A DNA stretch of 64,000 bases. Source: Caldisericales bacterium. GTDB taxonomy: Bacteria; Caldisericota; Caldisericia; JAAYUI01. Below the pieces are notes generated by a model, which ran no database searches, was not told the origin of the DNA, and saw nothing but the letters and a program-made list of their open reading frames with translations. The translations under genes were made by a program, and so were the position numbers. Below, in pieces: positions 46,933 to 57,346 of the stretch. Every line of letters starts with the position of its first letter. The first letter of the stretch is position 1. The DNA lies in assembly GCA_022707885.1 (NCBI GenBank), contig JAKIZT010000002.1, positions 98,458 to 162,457 on the forward strand. The letters run 5' to 3'.

Positions 46933-48534
46933 ATGGTAAAACTTTCCTTTTTTGGCGGCCAGAACGAGATTGGCGGAAACAAGATATTGCTCGAAGATGG
47001 AGACACACGCCTTTTCCTGGACTTTGGCCAATCATTCACTGCAGAGGGCAACTTCTTCGACCAGCCTTTCCTTTCTCCACAAAATATAGATGATCTTAGA
47101 CTTGTAGGGGCGATTCCAGATGTTGACGGCCTCTACAAAAATGCCGGCTACAAAACAATGTATGATGACGAAGGTTTTGTTGGTGTTTGTGGCACAGGCG
47201 AGCCCAAGAAAATAATGGCCGTTCTGGTTTCACACGCACACACCGACCACGCAGGCTATCTTGGCATCATCAGGAAAGACATGAAGTTTTACGGCTCCAG
47301 GATCACAAAAACCTTCCTTGGCAGGAGAAGGGACATCTCCGAAGGCTGGATGATGAAGTATGATGACGACTCATTCACAGGCCTTGATGACGGGGAAACG
47401 TTTGAGGTTGGATCTGCAAAAATAAAACACATCTCTGTTGACCACTCAATTCCAGGTGCTTCAGCCTTCATAATTGAAATGGGTGGACTCCTGATCGGAT
47501 ACACCGGCGACCTCAGGCTCCACGGAAGGCGGAGGGAACTGACCGAGAAATTTGTCAAAGAGGCACAGAACGCAAAACTGGACTACCTCTTTTGCGAAGG
47601 AACTAGGGTCGATGACGGCAGGACTGCCGACCCAGAATTGCAAGCCGAGGAAGCCCACTCGTTGCACTCCGAGGAGCAGGTGGCATCAAAACTCGAAACC
47701 ATAATGGACAGGGCAAAGGGTATGATCATATATGACGCGTCCCCGGCCGACATGGACAGGATGGACATGGTCATAAGGATCGCGTCCCAAAAAGGCAGAA
47801 ACGTGCTCATTGACGCCAAGAAGGCATATCTTGTCCACGGCATCAACCTGCTTTCCGGCCTATATTCGGAGCTGGAGAAATTTGACAACTGCTCACTTTT
47901 GCTGTCCAGGAAAAAGGAGAGGATGCCAAAACCCGAAACCACCTCAAAAACCCGAAAGAGTGCAGATCCGGAAAAAGAGGCCCGCAAGGATGCGCTAAGG
48001 GAAGCCGACTTTAATAACCCGGACATCTATATCGAGACAAGATACAACGGACGCATGACTTTTGAAAAAAACATCATGACAGTTTTTGAGGATTTCCCAA
48101 ACAACTGCATTCTGCCAAGGATTGTCTGGGGGCCGGCACTTCGCGATGAAATAATAAAAAACCAGGACAACCTCCTTATCTACACAAGCATGGGACCACT
48201 CTCCATGATGCATGCCGGAAGAGGGCTAAAGGGCACTTATGTATACGGCAAGGCGGAACCATTCAACGAAGAAATGGAAATAAGCTTCAGGAAGCTCGAA
48301 AACTGGATCGACCTGTTCGGGATGGAGCTGGACTATGCCCACACGTCCGGCCACGCAAACAGGCGCGACCTTGAATATATCGTCAACAAGATCACCCCGA
48401 GGTGGTTGCTCCCAATCCACACGTGCCACGCTGGGATATTTGACCAATTTTACAAAAGTGCCTGCCACTGGCCAAACGGGGCAAAAGTGGAGCTGACAAA
48501 AGACGGGCCAAGGCTGATCAAGTCAGGGATTTAA
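46933..48534 (+). CDS. RNase J-like metallo-beta-lactamase/beta-CASP protein
   Basis: 533 residues. The metal site is complete: SHAHTDHAGYLG (HxHxDH) near residue 96, HISVDHSIPGA, GYTGDLRLHG, then a beta-CASP insertion, and C-terminal HTSGHANRRDL and LLPIHTCH. This is the RNase J/archaeal aRNase J-like exonuclease group. The opening SFFGGQNEIGGNKILLE fits RNase J. It is shorter in the C-terminus than B. subtilis RNase J1. Last gene of the ddl cluster. Confidence 0.85.
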   Translation: MVKLSFFGGQNEIGGNKILLEDGDTRLFLDFGQSFTAEGNFFDQPFLSPQNIDDLRLVGAIPDVDGLYKNAGYKTMYDDEGFVGVCGTGEPKKIMAVLVSHAHTDHAGYLGIIRKDMKFYGSRITKTFLGRRRDISEGWMMKYDDDSFTGLDDGETFEVGSAKIKHISVDHSIPGASAFIIEMGGLLIGYTGDLRLHGRRRELTEKFVKEAQNAKLDYLFCEGTRVDDGRTADPELQAEEAHSLHSEEQVASKLETIMDRAKGMIIYDASPADMDRMDMVIRIASQKGRNVLIDAKKAYLVHGINLLSGLYSELEKFDNCSLLLSRKKERMPKPETTSKTRKSADPEKEARKDALREADFNNPDIYIETRYNGRMTFEKNIMTVFEDFPNNCILPRIVWGPALRDEIIKNQDNLLIYTSMGPLSMMHAGRGLKGTYVYGKAEPFNEEMEISFRKLENWIDLFGMELDYAHTSGHANRRDLEYIVNKITPRWLLPIHTCHAGIFDQFYKSACHWPNGAKVELTKDGPRLIKSGI

Positions 48535-48593
48535 GTTTTGTTGGTTACATTTCGTTAACTACGTTTTAGTTTTCTCGTTGTATAGTTTTGACC

Positions 48594-50336
48594 ATGAGAG
48601 GGAAACAGACAGTAGCAGCAATCATTTGTCTCGCCGTTATTCTGATCACACCATCCTATATTGGGAATGCGAAAAAAATTGACATTTCACACATGCCTTT
48701 ACCACAGCTCAGAGAAGCAATCCTTCAAAATAATGGCCAGTTGCCACCAGAACTCATATCAAGACCCCACAAGCAATTTAGGAGTGTTGGCACACAAAAA
48801 ATCCTTGTCCTTCCTTTGATGTTTGAAGACCTTAAACCAGTATTATCACTGGATATCATCAGGGACATAATGCTGACTGGCAAAAATTCGATAGATAAAT
48901 TTTACCAAGCCTCTTCTTATGGAAAATCCTTTGTCAGTTTTGGCAAACCGCAGGTGCCAGACTGGATGATGATGCCATCATCTCTTTTTTCATATTCTGA
49001 TATAGAGGACTTATTTAAAGATGGGTTAGAAACTGCCAAGGAAAATGGCATTGATTTTACAGAATTTGACGAGGATGAAAACGGATATCCTGATCTTGTT
49101 ATTTTTTTGTGGCCTGGCGTTTCATACACATGCGGCGGCTACATGCCGGGCAACTTTTCAGTTGACCTGGACAATTACACAGCAATTAGTTGCTGTGAGG
49201 ATGCAGGAGAGAGTAGATCCAGTTTTCCAGTGATAGTAATGTACCACGAGATTTTTCATGGAATGGGTGATCTTTTCGATCTCTATGATTACAACTACAA
49301 AAACGTAAATGCAGGCGGATGGGACCTGATGGGTGAGGGCGTCTACATGGGTTATTGTGGTCTTAGCGCATTTTCAAGATGGAAGGCTGGCTGGCTTGAT
49401 ATAGAAACAATAGACAAACCTGGAACCTATATAGTTGATGATCTGAATGGTGATGGCCAACACAGGGCATACAGAATAAACATGCCTGGGTCAAAAACAG
49501 AGTGGTTGCTTGTTGAAAATCGACAAAAGGCAGGTGGAGATTCATTTCATCAGGGAATCCCAAACCAGGGGCTTGTTTTCTGGCATGTGGATGATAGCAG
49601 ACCATACGAACATCGTTTCAATACCACAAAAGGTGCGCTTATAACACCAGGAATATGTGTCCTTTGTCCAGAGCCAGGTGATTTTTACAAACAAAATTCG
49701 GCTTATGGCTCAAATTATTCAAGAACTTCGCTAACATTTCAGACTCCGGCTAAACCCTTGCCATACAACCTGGATCCGACTGCCCCAATGATTAAGATTA
49801 CCAACATATCAAAATCAGGGGCAACGATGACTTTCGATCTTGATTATGAGAGACCTATAAAATCTGTTCTCGTGACTCAAAAAGAGGTATCTTTCGGAAA
49901 AGTTAGAAAAGGCGATACAGTTGCATCATCTATAAATTTCAAAAATGCAGGAAGAGGCAATCTTGTAGTAAGGCTTAATGTTTACGATACCGATTGGCTA
50001 AAAATTGACAGAAACAGCTTCATCGGCAATGATGAGGACATAATTATGACTTGTAACACCAAGCGGCTGGAAATCGGAACACATAAAGGTTCGATTGAAT
50101 ATTCAGGCAAAGATGTCGATGGAAGCGTAAGGGTAAAGGTTGAAGTCATCCCAGAACTCGGTGATATTAATGCAGACGGATATGTTAATTCCAAGGATAT
50201 CGAGCTAATGGAGAAGGTTTTTGGCAAAACAAAAGATAATCTTAAGTTTGACCCAAAGTGTGACTTGAATGAGGACGGGATAATCGATGGCTTTGATTTA
50301 ATTATTCTGGCAAAACATATACCCATAACAACATAG
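48594..50336 (+). CDS. Secreted M6-like metalloprotease with dockerin
   Basis: About 580 residues. A signal peptide (1-25) and a short propeptide precede an M6/immune-inhibitor-A-like domain with zinc motif HEIFHGMGDLFDLYDY near residue 217. A Fn3/HYDIN-like module follows (KEVSFGKVRKGDTVASSINF), then a C-terminal type I dockerin with two calcium loops (GDINADGYVNSKDIE and CDLNEDGIIDGFDLI). No cohesin is in the window, so its partner is unknown. TATAGT ends 7 bases before the ATG, so a leaderless mRNA is likely. Confidence 0.85.
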   Translation: MRGKQTVAAIICLAVILITPSYIGNAKKIDISHMPLPQLREAILQNNGQLPPELISRPHKQFRSVGTQKILVLPLMFEDLKPVLSLDIIRDIMLTGKNSIDKFYQASSYGKSFVSFGKPQVPDWMMMPSSLFSYSDIEDLFKDGLETAKENGIDFTEFDEDENGYPDLVIFLWPGVSYTCGGYMPGNFSVDLDNYTAISCCEDAGESRSSFPVIVMYHEIFHGMGDLFDLYDYNYKNVNAGGWDLMGEGVYMGYCGLSAFSRWKAGWLDIETIDKPGTYIVDDLNGDGQHRAYRINMPGSKTEWLLVENRQKAGGDSFHQGIPNQGLVFWHVDDSRPYEHRFNTTKGALITPGICVLCPEPGDFYKQNSAYGSNYSRTSLTFQTPAKPLPYNLDPTAPMIKITNISKSGATMTFDLDYERPIKSVLVTQKEVSFGKVRKGDTVASSINFKNAGRGNLVVRLNVYDTDWLKIDRNSFIGNDEDIIMTCNTKRLEIGTHKGSIEYSGKDVDGSVRVKVEVIPELGDINADGYVNSKDIELMEKVFGKTKDNLKFDPKCDLNEDGIIDGFDLIILAKHIPITT

Positions 50337-50350
50337 CCAATATTTTCATA

Positions 50351-50390
50351 AAATTAAAAAGGCCCCTCCTTGAAGGGGCCTTTTTAATTT
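50351..50390. terminator. Bidirectional rho-independent terminator
   Basis: AAATTAAAAAGGCCCCT and AGGGGCCTTTTTAATTT form a long near-perfect stem shared by the convergent protease and giant-protein genes. Confidence 0.9.
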
Positions 50391-50413
50391 CAATTCTCGG
50401 CAAATTATCAGGT

Positions 50414-53400
50414 TTATTTTATGTGGAGTTTTCTCCTGACAATGGTTGTCCTGGCCTGGAAATCAACGCATTTTATCAGAACTTCATAGTCTCCTGATGT
50501 CTGGTAGGCATGTTTCACTGTGGTCACAGATTCTCCATCAAGGCCGTTTGCTGAAGTTTTTGGAGACCCGTCACCCCAGTCAACTGTTATGTCATAGGGT
50601 GAAACTCCACCCTGCGGTTTGTAGGAAAGTTCGATCTCACTACCAACCTTGCCTTCACTTGTTTTCAGATCAATGCCTTTCCAGGAGGTCCAGAGATAGA
50701 GTTCTTTTGAAGAAACCTCTTTCGGCAATATAAGCACTGAGGCCTGATCTGTTACAGGCTCAAGCTCGCTGGAAGTGGCTGTTGCGATATTTGTGATAAC
50801 AAGGCCGGAGGATGGGACAACAGTTCCTGGTTTGAGTTTGAAAACAAGCTCGTATTGCTTTGATTCGCCAGGAGCGAGCGTGCCCGCAATAAAGATTGCT
50901 CTTGTTGTGGAAATAACGCCAGTCGGTCTGGAAGAAACAAACTGCAAGTTGTTCGGAAAAACATCATAAAGGGTGACCCCTGTAGAAGGAAGTTTGCCAC
51001 TATTCCTGACGGTTATGGTGAAAACGATTGCCTCGTTTGAGAAAGCCTGAGATCTTTTGGCTTTTTTTACCACTTCGATTATTGGCTGGTTCTCTGACAT
51101 CATTGCTATAATGCAACATTCGTTGCTGGTGGCTGAACCATTTGTTGTGTTGGCAGCAAAATATGCTGTATTACAGATTGTTTTGTCCTTGAGCGAATAA
51201 CCAATTTTGACCTGGAACTGAAAAGTCTGTTCGGTTGGAACACCAAGTGTTACATACATGATTGCATAAATACCACCATAATTATTATCAAACCATGTAA
51301 GGTGTGGTGTACCAGTCGAATCGATCTGCATCATCGGTGCTCTAGTGTAACCACTGCTATTTGAAACAATTACACCAGGGGAATTCTTGTGGTGGTTCGT
51401 ACCTGTGATGTACGGTGAATTGTCCGCACCAACCCACTTGCTGTTTGCATTGTCCCACTTAACAAACACAATTGTGTCACCGTAATTTGAAGAGAGGGAG
51501 TAATCCATCCAAGCAATATATGGTCTATTTGCAGAATCAAGCTTGAGGTCTGACTGCACCGATGCACCAAGCGTTTTGGAAACCTCAATATCAAAAGGCT
51601 GGACAGAAGCAAGCGGCCAGTAAACCGAACCATTGGCACCCGTCCAGTTTCCATACCCTGGATTGTATCCCACATAGAAGATCCCTGCCAAACCATATGT
51701 ATCATCAGTCCAGGTAATATGTGGTCTTCCATCGGAACCAATATCAAGCGAAGCCTGGTCAGAATATCCAGAATTCCTGCTAACATTGGCATTTCCAACA
51801 AGTGGATTGAAGGTGACGCCGCCTGCCGTCACCCAGTTGCCAACAATAGTGCTCCAGCTGACATAATAGATGTCTCCGTATTCCGCACAGGTATTGTCAG
51901 TCCAGGCAATGTGTGGAAGGTTCTGATACAGATCAAAAGATGGGTTGAAAGAGTAACAGGTATTTCTGCTGACATTGATGTCTAATGGTTGAACTCCCGC
52001 TGGGTTGTATATAGATCCAGCTGCACCAATCCAATTCATTACTGATTGGTCCCACTTCACATACATTATCTCTTCATTCAAGTATGATGCATCTGACCAT
52101 ACGATATGGGGTATTCCAAAGCTATCGAGTTTAAGCTGCGGGAAAACCGAATAATCGGAATTTCTGGAAACATTTATGTCCAGAGGTTGTCCACCACCAG
52201 GGTTGTAAACAGAATTTCCGGCTCCTACCCAGTCTTTTATTGTATCATTCCAGTGCACATAAAAAATGTCTTTCTGCTGGGAGTAGGAACTCTCTTCCCA
52301 CGCGATATGCGGCATACCATTTGAGTCAAGAACAAGGGATGGCTTCCTAGAATCAAGCTGGTTTCTGCTAATATTTATGTCCAATGGCTGTGTGGTATTG
52401 CCAGGTATGTAAATGGACCCATTGGCTCCCACCCACTGTAATTTTGCATGATCCCACTTCACATAGTAGATATCAAAACTGCCATTAATCTTGCATGCCC
52501 AACAGATATGAGGCACGCCTTTAGAATCTATGGCAATCGATGGATCTTCGGAGCTCCAGATATCTTCACTAATATTTATTTCTTTTGGTTGCGTCGATTT
52601 TTTTGGATCAAAAAACACGTTTTCCGTTCCAACCCATTTCAGGCCGGCATTCCATCTCAATTTAGTACCACCAGGCGCAAGATTCGGAGGGTCGCCCCAA
52701 ATCCAATTGGAACTCCCATTCAGGGAATAGGCAAGACCACTTTGGGTGGCAGAACCACCAACATAAAAGGTGTCCTGCGGAACTGTATCATATATGAAAC
52801 CATCGACTGGGACATCGTCTGGATTGTCCATTTTCCAGTTGATCTGATAGGTAATCGTAGATCCTGAATTGACCTTCTTACCGCAATCATCAAACGATCC
52901 ATCACCATTCGCATCCACAGATTTTATGAGATTGACTGTATATGGACGTGGATTACTCCCACTACTACCACCACCATCATCACCACCACCTCCACCATCA
53001 TCGCCTCCACCATCATCAGGGTTTTTTTCACCTACGACATAAACTGTATTTGTATAGATTGGGATACCCTCATCCTGACTGTGGCTGAAGCTTCCTTTGT
53101 TCTCAATCTGTATCGTATCTTCACCGGCAAGCAATTTGGCCGAGAAGAATATATCAATTGAAGTGGTACCATCAGCTATAAACCACCTGAGAACCGTACC
53201 AGCTGGTGCCCCATCCGCAGGTTCACCAACAATCCAGTTAACACCACCATCTAATGAGTGAGACATATTTGTAACTGGAGCTGCTCCCTGAACATACTCG
53301 GTTCCATTGGGTACAACATCAAAAACATAAGCATCTACAAGATTCTCCCCATTTGGGTTTTCAAAGATCCAGGACAATCTGAAATGTATGGTTGTCCCAA

Positions 53401-55099
53401 AGTAAACAGTTTCGCCCGTATCATCATAAATACTGTCATCATCAGTATCTACACCTTTTGTAAAGGTGAAGGTGCCGGTAAAAGCATCATGCCAGTGCAC
53501 ATACATTGTCTCAAACTTGTTTTGGGTTGAGCAAGATTCATCTTCATCTTCCTCATTGCCACAATCAAATCTTGGAGGCGCCATGATAGAATATGGCGAA
53601 TCACTCAGATTGTTTTGTGAGATAATCTCTTTGTTGCCAATGTTCTTTTTTGGGCATTCATTATCAAGTGGATACGATCTGTCTTCCCATACAATGTGTG
53701 GGGCATCTGATGAGTCAAGCGCAAGACACGGGAAGAGTGAGCTGCCTTTATTCTTGCTCACATTTGAATTTGTGTTTGTGTACTGGTCTCCATCTGGATA
53801 ATACCAGCCTGACAGGGATGGCTTCCAATAGGTATAAATGATTTCGGAAACACCATCATTGGTGTTTACATACCAGACCAGGTGTGGGTTATTTTTGGAA
53901 TCAAGCACAAGCTTCGGGTGTTTTGATCCGACCGAACTATCTGAAACCAATGCATTTGCACAATTAGCTGTATTATAAGCGTTACCGTTTGCACCTATCC
54001 AGCTATTTCCATTCCAATGCGCATAAAGAATTTCACTAATACCAACCGTGCAGGTGGTCTCCTGCCATGCAATGTGTGGTCTGCCATTTTGGTCAAGATC
54101 AAGTGATGGATTTCTGGAATCACCTATGTTATTGCTCATATTGGCATTTGCACCTGTTGAAGTGTCATAGACGGAGCCATTTGCGCCCACCCAGGAGGTC
54201 CCATTCCATCTTACATACATTATCTCATAATTGGTTTTTGAATTTGTTTGGTACGACTGGTCGGCCCATGCGAGGTGAGGTGTATTTGTTGATTTGTCTA
54301 TCTTCAGTGACGGCTCCACCGAAAGACCGCTGTTGTTTGACACGATCCCATGGCAGAAGGGACCATTTGCTTTGTATTCGCTTCCATCAACACAAGCCCA
54401 TCTGTGGTTTACTTCATCCCACTTAACACAAAGAATTTCGGCATTGCCATATTCGGTATCTGCCCACGCAATAAAAGGGGTATTACTCGAATCAAGATCG
54501 AAAGTTGGCTGGCAGGATGTCCCGGTATTCAAACAAATGTCAGCATTGCTTCCGTTATACTTTGTGTGATCTGCCCTTGCCCAGCCTGGGCCAGACGGAA
54601 GACCTGGTTCCCAGTACACATAGAATATATCAGCATCATTACCCGTTTCATCGACCCACACAATGTGCGGACGGTCATTCGTGTCCAGAACGATCTTTGG
54701 CACTACTGAATCTTTTATATTGTAGCTGACGTTTATGTCTGCCGGCTGGTTTTCAGGTTTCACTGATGGATCATAAACAGACCCGTTGGCACCAACCCAA
54801 TTTTTTTTAATGGGATCCCATTTTACGTACATTACTTCATAAGTACCAAATTTGGTTTCATGATTGTCCTGCCAGACAACATGCGGGATCCCATGAGAAT
54901 CCACCGCAATGCACGGATGTTTTGAATTACCAATATTCCTGCTGACATTTATATCATAAGGCTGGGTATTATTCGTAGGAATATACTTGGAATTATTTGC
55001 ACCCGCCCAACCTAAAAAGGCAGATGAAATAGGCACAAAAATCGTGGTCGAAACAGTGGCCACCATAAAGGACACCATTGCCACAACAAACTTTTTCAT
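50414..55099 (-). CDS. Secreted 1561-residue protein with two seven-repeat propeller arrays, DUF11 and PKD domains
   Basis: A signal peptide is followed by seven repeats of about 65 residues (about 30-540), each with the pattern W-x-GANGS-Y, INVSRN, LDS-G-PHIAW and EIMYVKW; this predicts a seven-bladed beta-propeller. A DUF11-like domain follows at about 546-695, then a Gly/Asp-rich linker near 703. A second DUF11 starts near 722 and is interrupted at about 818-1286 by another seven repeats, resuming after YVTLGVPTEQ. A third DUF11-like domain (IIEVVKKAKRSQAF) and a C-terminal PKD domain end it. Surface or matrix function likely; no enzyme residues seen. Lies between protease genes on the opposite strand. 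Confidence 0.8.
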   Translation of the reverse strand: MKKFVVAMVSFMVATVSTTIFVPISSAFLGWAGANNSKYIPTNNTQPYDINVSRNIGNSKHPCIAVDSHGIPHVVWQDNHETKFGTYEVMYVKWDPIKKNWVGANGSVYDPSVKPENQPADINVSYNIKDSVVPKIVLDTNDRPHIVWVDETGNDADIFYVYWEPGLPSGPGWARADHTKYNGSNADICLNTGTSCQPTFDLDSSNTPFIAWADTEYGNAEILCVKWDEVNHRWACVDGSEYKANGPFCHGIVSNNSGLSVEPSLKIDKSTNTPHLAWADQSYQTNSKTNYEIMYVRWNGTSWVGANGSVYDTSTGANANMSNNIGDSRNPSLDLDQNGRPHIAWQETTCTVGISEILYAHWNGNSWIGANGNAYNTANCANALVSDSSVGSKHPKLVLDSKNNPHLVWYVNTNDGVSEIIYTYWKPSLSGWYYPDGDQYTNTNSNVSKNKGSSLFPCLALDSSDAPHIVWEDRSYPLDNECPKKNIGNKEIISQNNLSDSPYSIMAPPRFDCGNEEDEDESCSTQNKFETMYVHWHDAFTGTFTFTKGVDTDDDSIYDDTGETVYFGTTIHFRLSWIFENPNGENLVDAYVFDVVPNGTEYVQGAAPVTNMSHSLDGGVNWIVGEPADGAPAGTVLRWFIADGTTSIDIFFSAKLLAGEDTIQIENKGSFSHSQDEGIPIYTNTVYVVGEKNPDDGGGDDGGGGGDDGGGSSGSNPRPYTVNLIKSVDANGDGSFDDCGKKVNSGSTITYQINWKMDNPDDVPVDGFIYDTVPQDTFYVGGSATQSGLAYSLNGSSNWIWGDPPNLAPGGTKLRWNAGLKWVGTENVFFDPKKSTQPKEINISEDIWSSEDPSIAIDSKGVPHICWACKINGSFDIYYVKWDHAKLQWVGANGSIYIPGNTTQPLDINISRNQLDSRKPSLVLDSNGMPHIAWEESSYSQQKDIFYVHWNDTIKDWVGAGNSVYNPGGGQPLDINVSRNSDYSVFPQLKLDSFGIPHIVWSDASYLNEEIMYVKWDQSVMNWIGAAGSIYNPAGVQPLDINVSRNTCYSFNPSFDLYQNLPHIAWTDNTCAEYGDIYYVSWSTIVGNWVTAGGVTFNPLVGNANVSRNSGYSDQASLDIGSDGRPHITWTDDTYGLAGIFYVGYNPGYGNWTGANGSVYWPLASVQPFDIEVSKTLGASVQSDLKLDSANRPYIAWMDYSLSSNYGDTIVFVKWDNANSKWVGADNSPYITGTNHHKNSPGVIVSNSSGYTRAPMMQIDSTGTPHLTWFDNNYGGIYAIMYVTLGVPTEQTFQFQVKIGYSLKDKTICNTAYFAANTTNGSATSNECCIIAMMSENQPIIEVVKKAKRSQAFSNEAIVFTITVRNSGKLPSTGVTLYDVFPNNLQFVSSRPTGVISTTRAIFIAGTLAPGESKQYELVFKLKPGTVVPSSGLVITNIATATSSELEPVTDQASVLILPKEVSSKELYLWTSWKGIDLKTSEGKVGSEIELSYKPQGGVSPYDITVDWGDGSPKTSANGLDGESVTTVKHAYQTSGDYEVLIKCVDFQARTTIVRRKLHIK

Positions 55100-55491
55100 A
55101 AGTCCTCCATATATAAATTAAAATCTTAACTACATTATTGGATATAGTAATTTTTGTCAATTATTTTTTCTATAAATTTTCAATGTTTAATCATACATAT
55201 AATATAGATTAAATCGTATTTATATAGAAGTTATTATATATAATATTCATTATCTATATGAATAATATAGACACAATAAATATTTTAATATTTTAAACAT
55301 ATTTATTTAATATAATTTAATGAAAGATTTTTTCGGTATTTACCATAAATTGATAAAAAATGATTTTTTCTTTTCCAGAAGCATTTTATCCAGTTTTTTT
55401 AATTACTTTCGGTTTGCATATTTGTTATTTTCGACAAATTAATTTAACAATTGTCGGTTTCCAAAAAACACCCAAGAGATAAGTTGGATAC
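55100..55491. other. Extremely AT-rich divergent intergenic region
   Basis: 392 bases almost wholly A and T, with runs such as TTATTATATATAATATTCAT and several short inverted repeats. It separates the giant secreted protein gene from a protease gene, so it carries both promoters. No gene seen. The composition differs sharply from the coding regions. Confidence 0.6.
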
Positions 55492-57204
55492 ATGTGGGAG
55501 AAAACAAAAGTTTCGCTGATGGTTTTTCTGACCTTCATGCTTGCTTCTAGCAGCTGGCTGGTACCGGATGTAGTTTCAAAACAACTCCAGCTACCAAAAC
55601 TGATTCATCCGCCTAAACCCGCTTCCACAATAAAAAGTGTCGGAGTGCAAAAAGTTTTGGTGCTTTTGATGGAATTTCCTGACCAAAAAGGTGTCATGAC
55701 CTACAAAAGCGCCGAGGAAAAATTCGTTTCTGACAAGGTAAAAAGTCTTAAGAACTATTTTGACACTGCTTCAGGTGGGAAACTCAAGATTGATTTTGGC
55801 TCATTTTTCCTGCATGACTGGATAAAAATGCCAAAAACAATAGAAGAATACAACCAAATGAGAGTTCCAGACCACGTAATGGTTTTAACCATGGGACCAG
55901 ATGCATACAAAGCTGCACAGGAAAAGGGGCTCAAAATCGAGGAATATGACGAAGATGGAAATGGCTATCCGGACCTGACAATCTTTATCTGGGCTGGGAA
56001 CAGCTATGGAGATGGGACGAAGAGCGTCCCGGGAGATTTCTATCGTGGCGACGTTCCATTTCCACTTATAAGCATTGGCGAGAATATACGCGAAGGAGGT
56101 TTTCCGCTTGGGACAACACTACACGAATTCTTTCATGGAATGGGCGGACTTTATGATCTTTACGATTATTCATACATAATTGATCCGGTTGGGGGCTGGG
56201 ACCTCATGGGATCTGGCCTTGAGGAAAATTATTGGGGTATGTCATCCTTCAGCCGTTTTAATGCTGGCTGGGTCGATATAGAAACAATAACAGAACCCGG
56301 CACCTATGAGATCGATGATCTTAACGGGGATGGTGAGCACAAGGCGTACAAAATCCAGATACCTGGATCAATAGACGAATGGATACTTGTGGAAAACAGG
56401 CAAAGACATGGTGCAGATGGATATTATAATGGTTGTCCCGGAAATGGCATTGTTATGTACCATGTAGACGACAGGAGACCCTATGGAGGAAGATTTAACA
56501 CAATCACTTCGGAATGGAGTACTCCCGGGATCGCGATACTTGATCCAGGCGGTGCCCCTTTGCATAAAACAGCCAATTTTGGGGCTGATATCGGAAAAAC
56601 AAAAATAAGTGGCACCACCATTCCGAACACCTTGCCATATGTTGCAAATAGCTCCAGAGAAACTCTTTGCATAAGCAGTATTTCAAATGTGGGACCCAAA
56701 ATGACTTTCAAAATCACGTTTGAAAGTCCACAGGTCCCACTTGTCAGAGTAAACGAACAACTGCCTTTTGGTCAGGTTGAAAAAGGTGCCAAAAAATCTC
56801 AGGAGCTCAAATTCCTAAATGTAGGTGCCGGAAAGCTTCATGCTTTCCTTAAGATTGACTGCAAATGGATAACTCTCGACAGAACAAGCTTCATTGGCAA
56901 TGATGAAGCCGTCATTGTGACTATCGATACATCACAACTCCCATATGGAATAAACAAGGGACAAATATCATTCAACTGTTCGTCAATTATAGGAAGGATT
57001 ACCGTTTCAGTTGAGGTAGTACCTATATTGGGTGATATCAATCTTGACCAAAAAGTTGACGAAAAAGATTTCGACGAATTGGTTGCCTGCTTTGGAAAAA
57101 GCGAAGGCCAGGAGGGATATAAAAAGGAGGCTGACCTAAACAAGGATGGGACTATTGATTGGCTGGACTTAATGATCCTTGCGAGAAATATTGGTAGAAA
57201 GTAA
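55492..57204 (+). CDS. Secreted M6-like metalloprotease with dockerin (second copy)
   Basis: 570 residues. Closely related to its two neighbours. Signal peptide 1-28; zinc motif HEFFHGMGGLYDLYDY near 207; conserved WDLMGSGL, DDLNGDGEH, ENRQRHGADGY and HVDDRRPYG; then a HYDIN-like module (LPFGQVEKGAKKSQELKF) and a dockerin (GDINLDQKVDEKDFDEL and ADLNKDGTIDWLDLM). Part of a run of three paralogues on this strand. Confidence 0.85.
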   Translation: MWEKTKVSLMVFLTFMLASSSWLVPDVVSKQLQLPKLIHPPKPASTIKSVGVQKVLVLLMEFPDQKGVMTYKSAEEKFVSDKVKSLKNYFDTASGGKLKIDFGSFFLHDWIKMPKTIEEYNQMRVPDHVMVLTMGPDAYKAAQEKGLKIEEYDEDGNGYPDLTIFIWAGNSYGDGTKSVPGDFYRGDVPFPLISIGENIREGGFPLGTTLHEFFHGMGGLYDLYDYSYIIDPVGGWDLMGSGLEENYWGMSSFSRFNAGWVDIETITEPGTYEIDDLNGDGEHKAYKIQIPGSIDEWILVENRQRHGADGYYNGCPGNGIVMYHVDDRRPYGGRFNTITSEWSTPGIAILDPGGAPLHKTANFGADIGKTKISGTTIPNTLPYVANSSRETLCISSISNVGPKMTFKITFESPQVPLVRVNEQLPFGQVEKGAKKSQELKFLNVGAGKLHAFLKIDCKWITLDRTSFIGNDEAVIVTIDTSQLPYGINKGQISFNCSSIIGRITVSVEVVPILGDINLDQKVDEKDFDELVACFGKSEGQEGYKKEADLNKDGTIDWLDLMILARNIGRK

Positions 57205-57309
57205 TATTTACAATAGTTAAACCATTCTAATCAATTCTTAAAAAGTACCAGTGGGGATAAGCGTGATCATTTAGACAAGAACACGTTTTTTTCAGGTTTT
57301 GTCTTTTTG

Positions 57310-57337
57310 TTTACATGCCATCAACCAGTGGTATTCT
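57310..57337 (+). promoter_or_regulatory. Promoter of the third protease gene
   Basis: TTTACA, 16 bases, TATTCT, ending 9 bases before the ATG at 57347 with no Shine-Dalgarno: near-leaderless. Confidence 0.5.
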
Positions 57338-57346
57338 AGTTTATAA

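Noticed and set aside
52970-53030. Trinucleotide-like repeat in the 1561-residue gene
   Set aside because: It encodes the Gly/Asp-rich linker between domains; not an independent repeat element.
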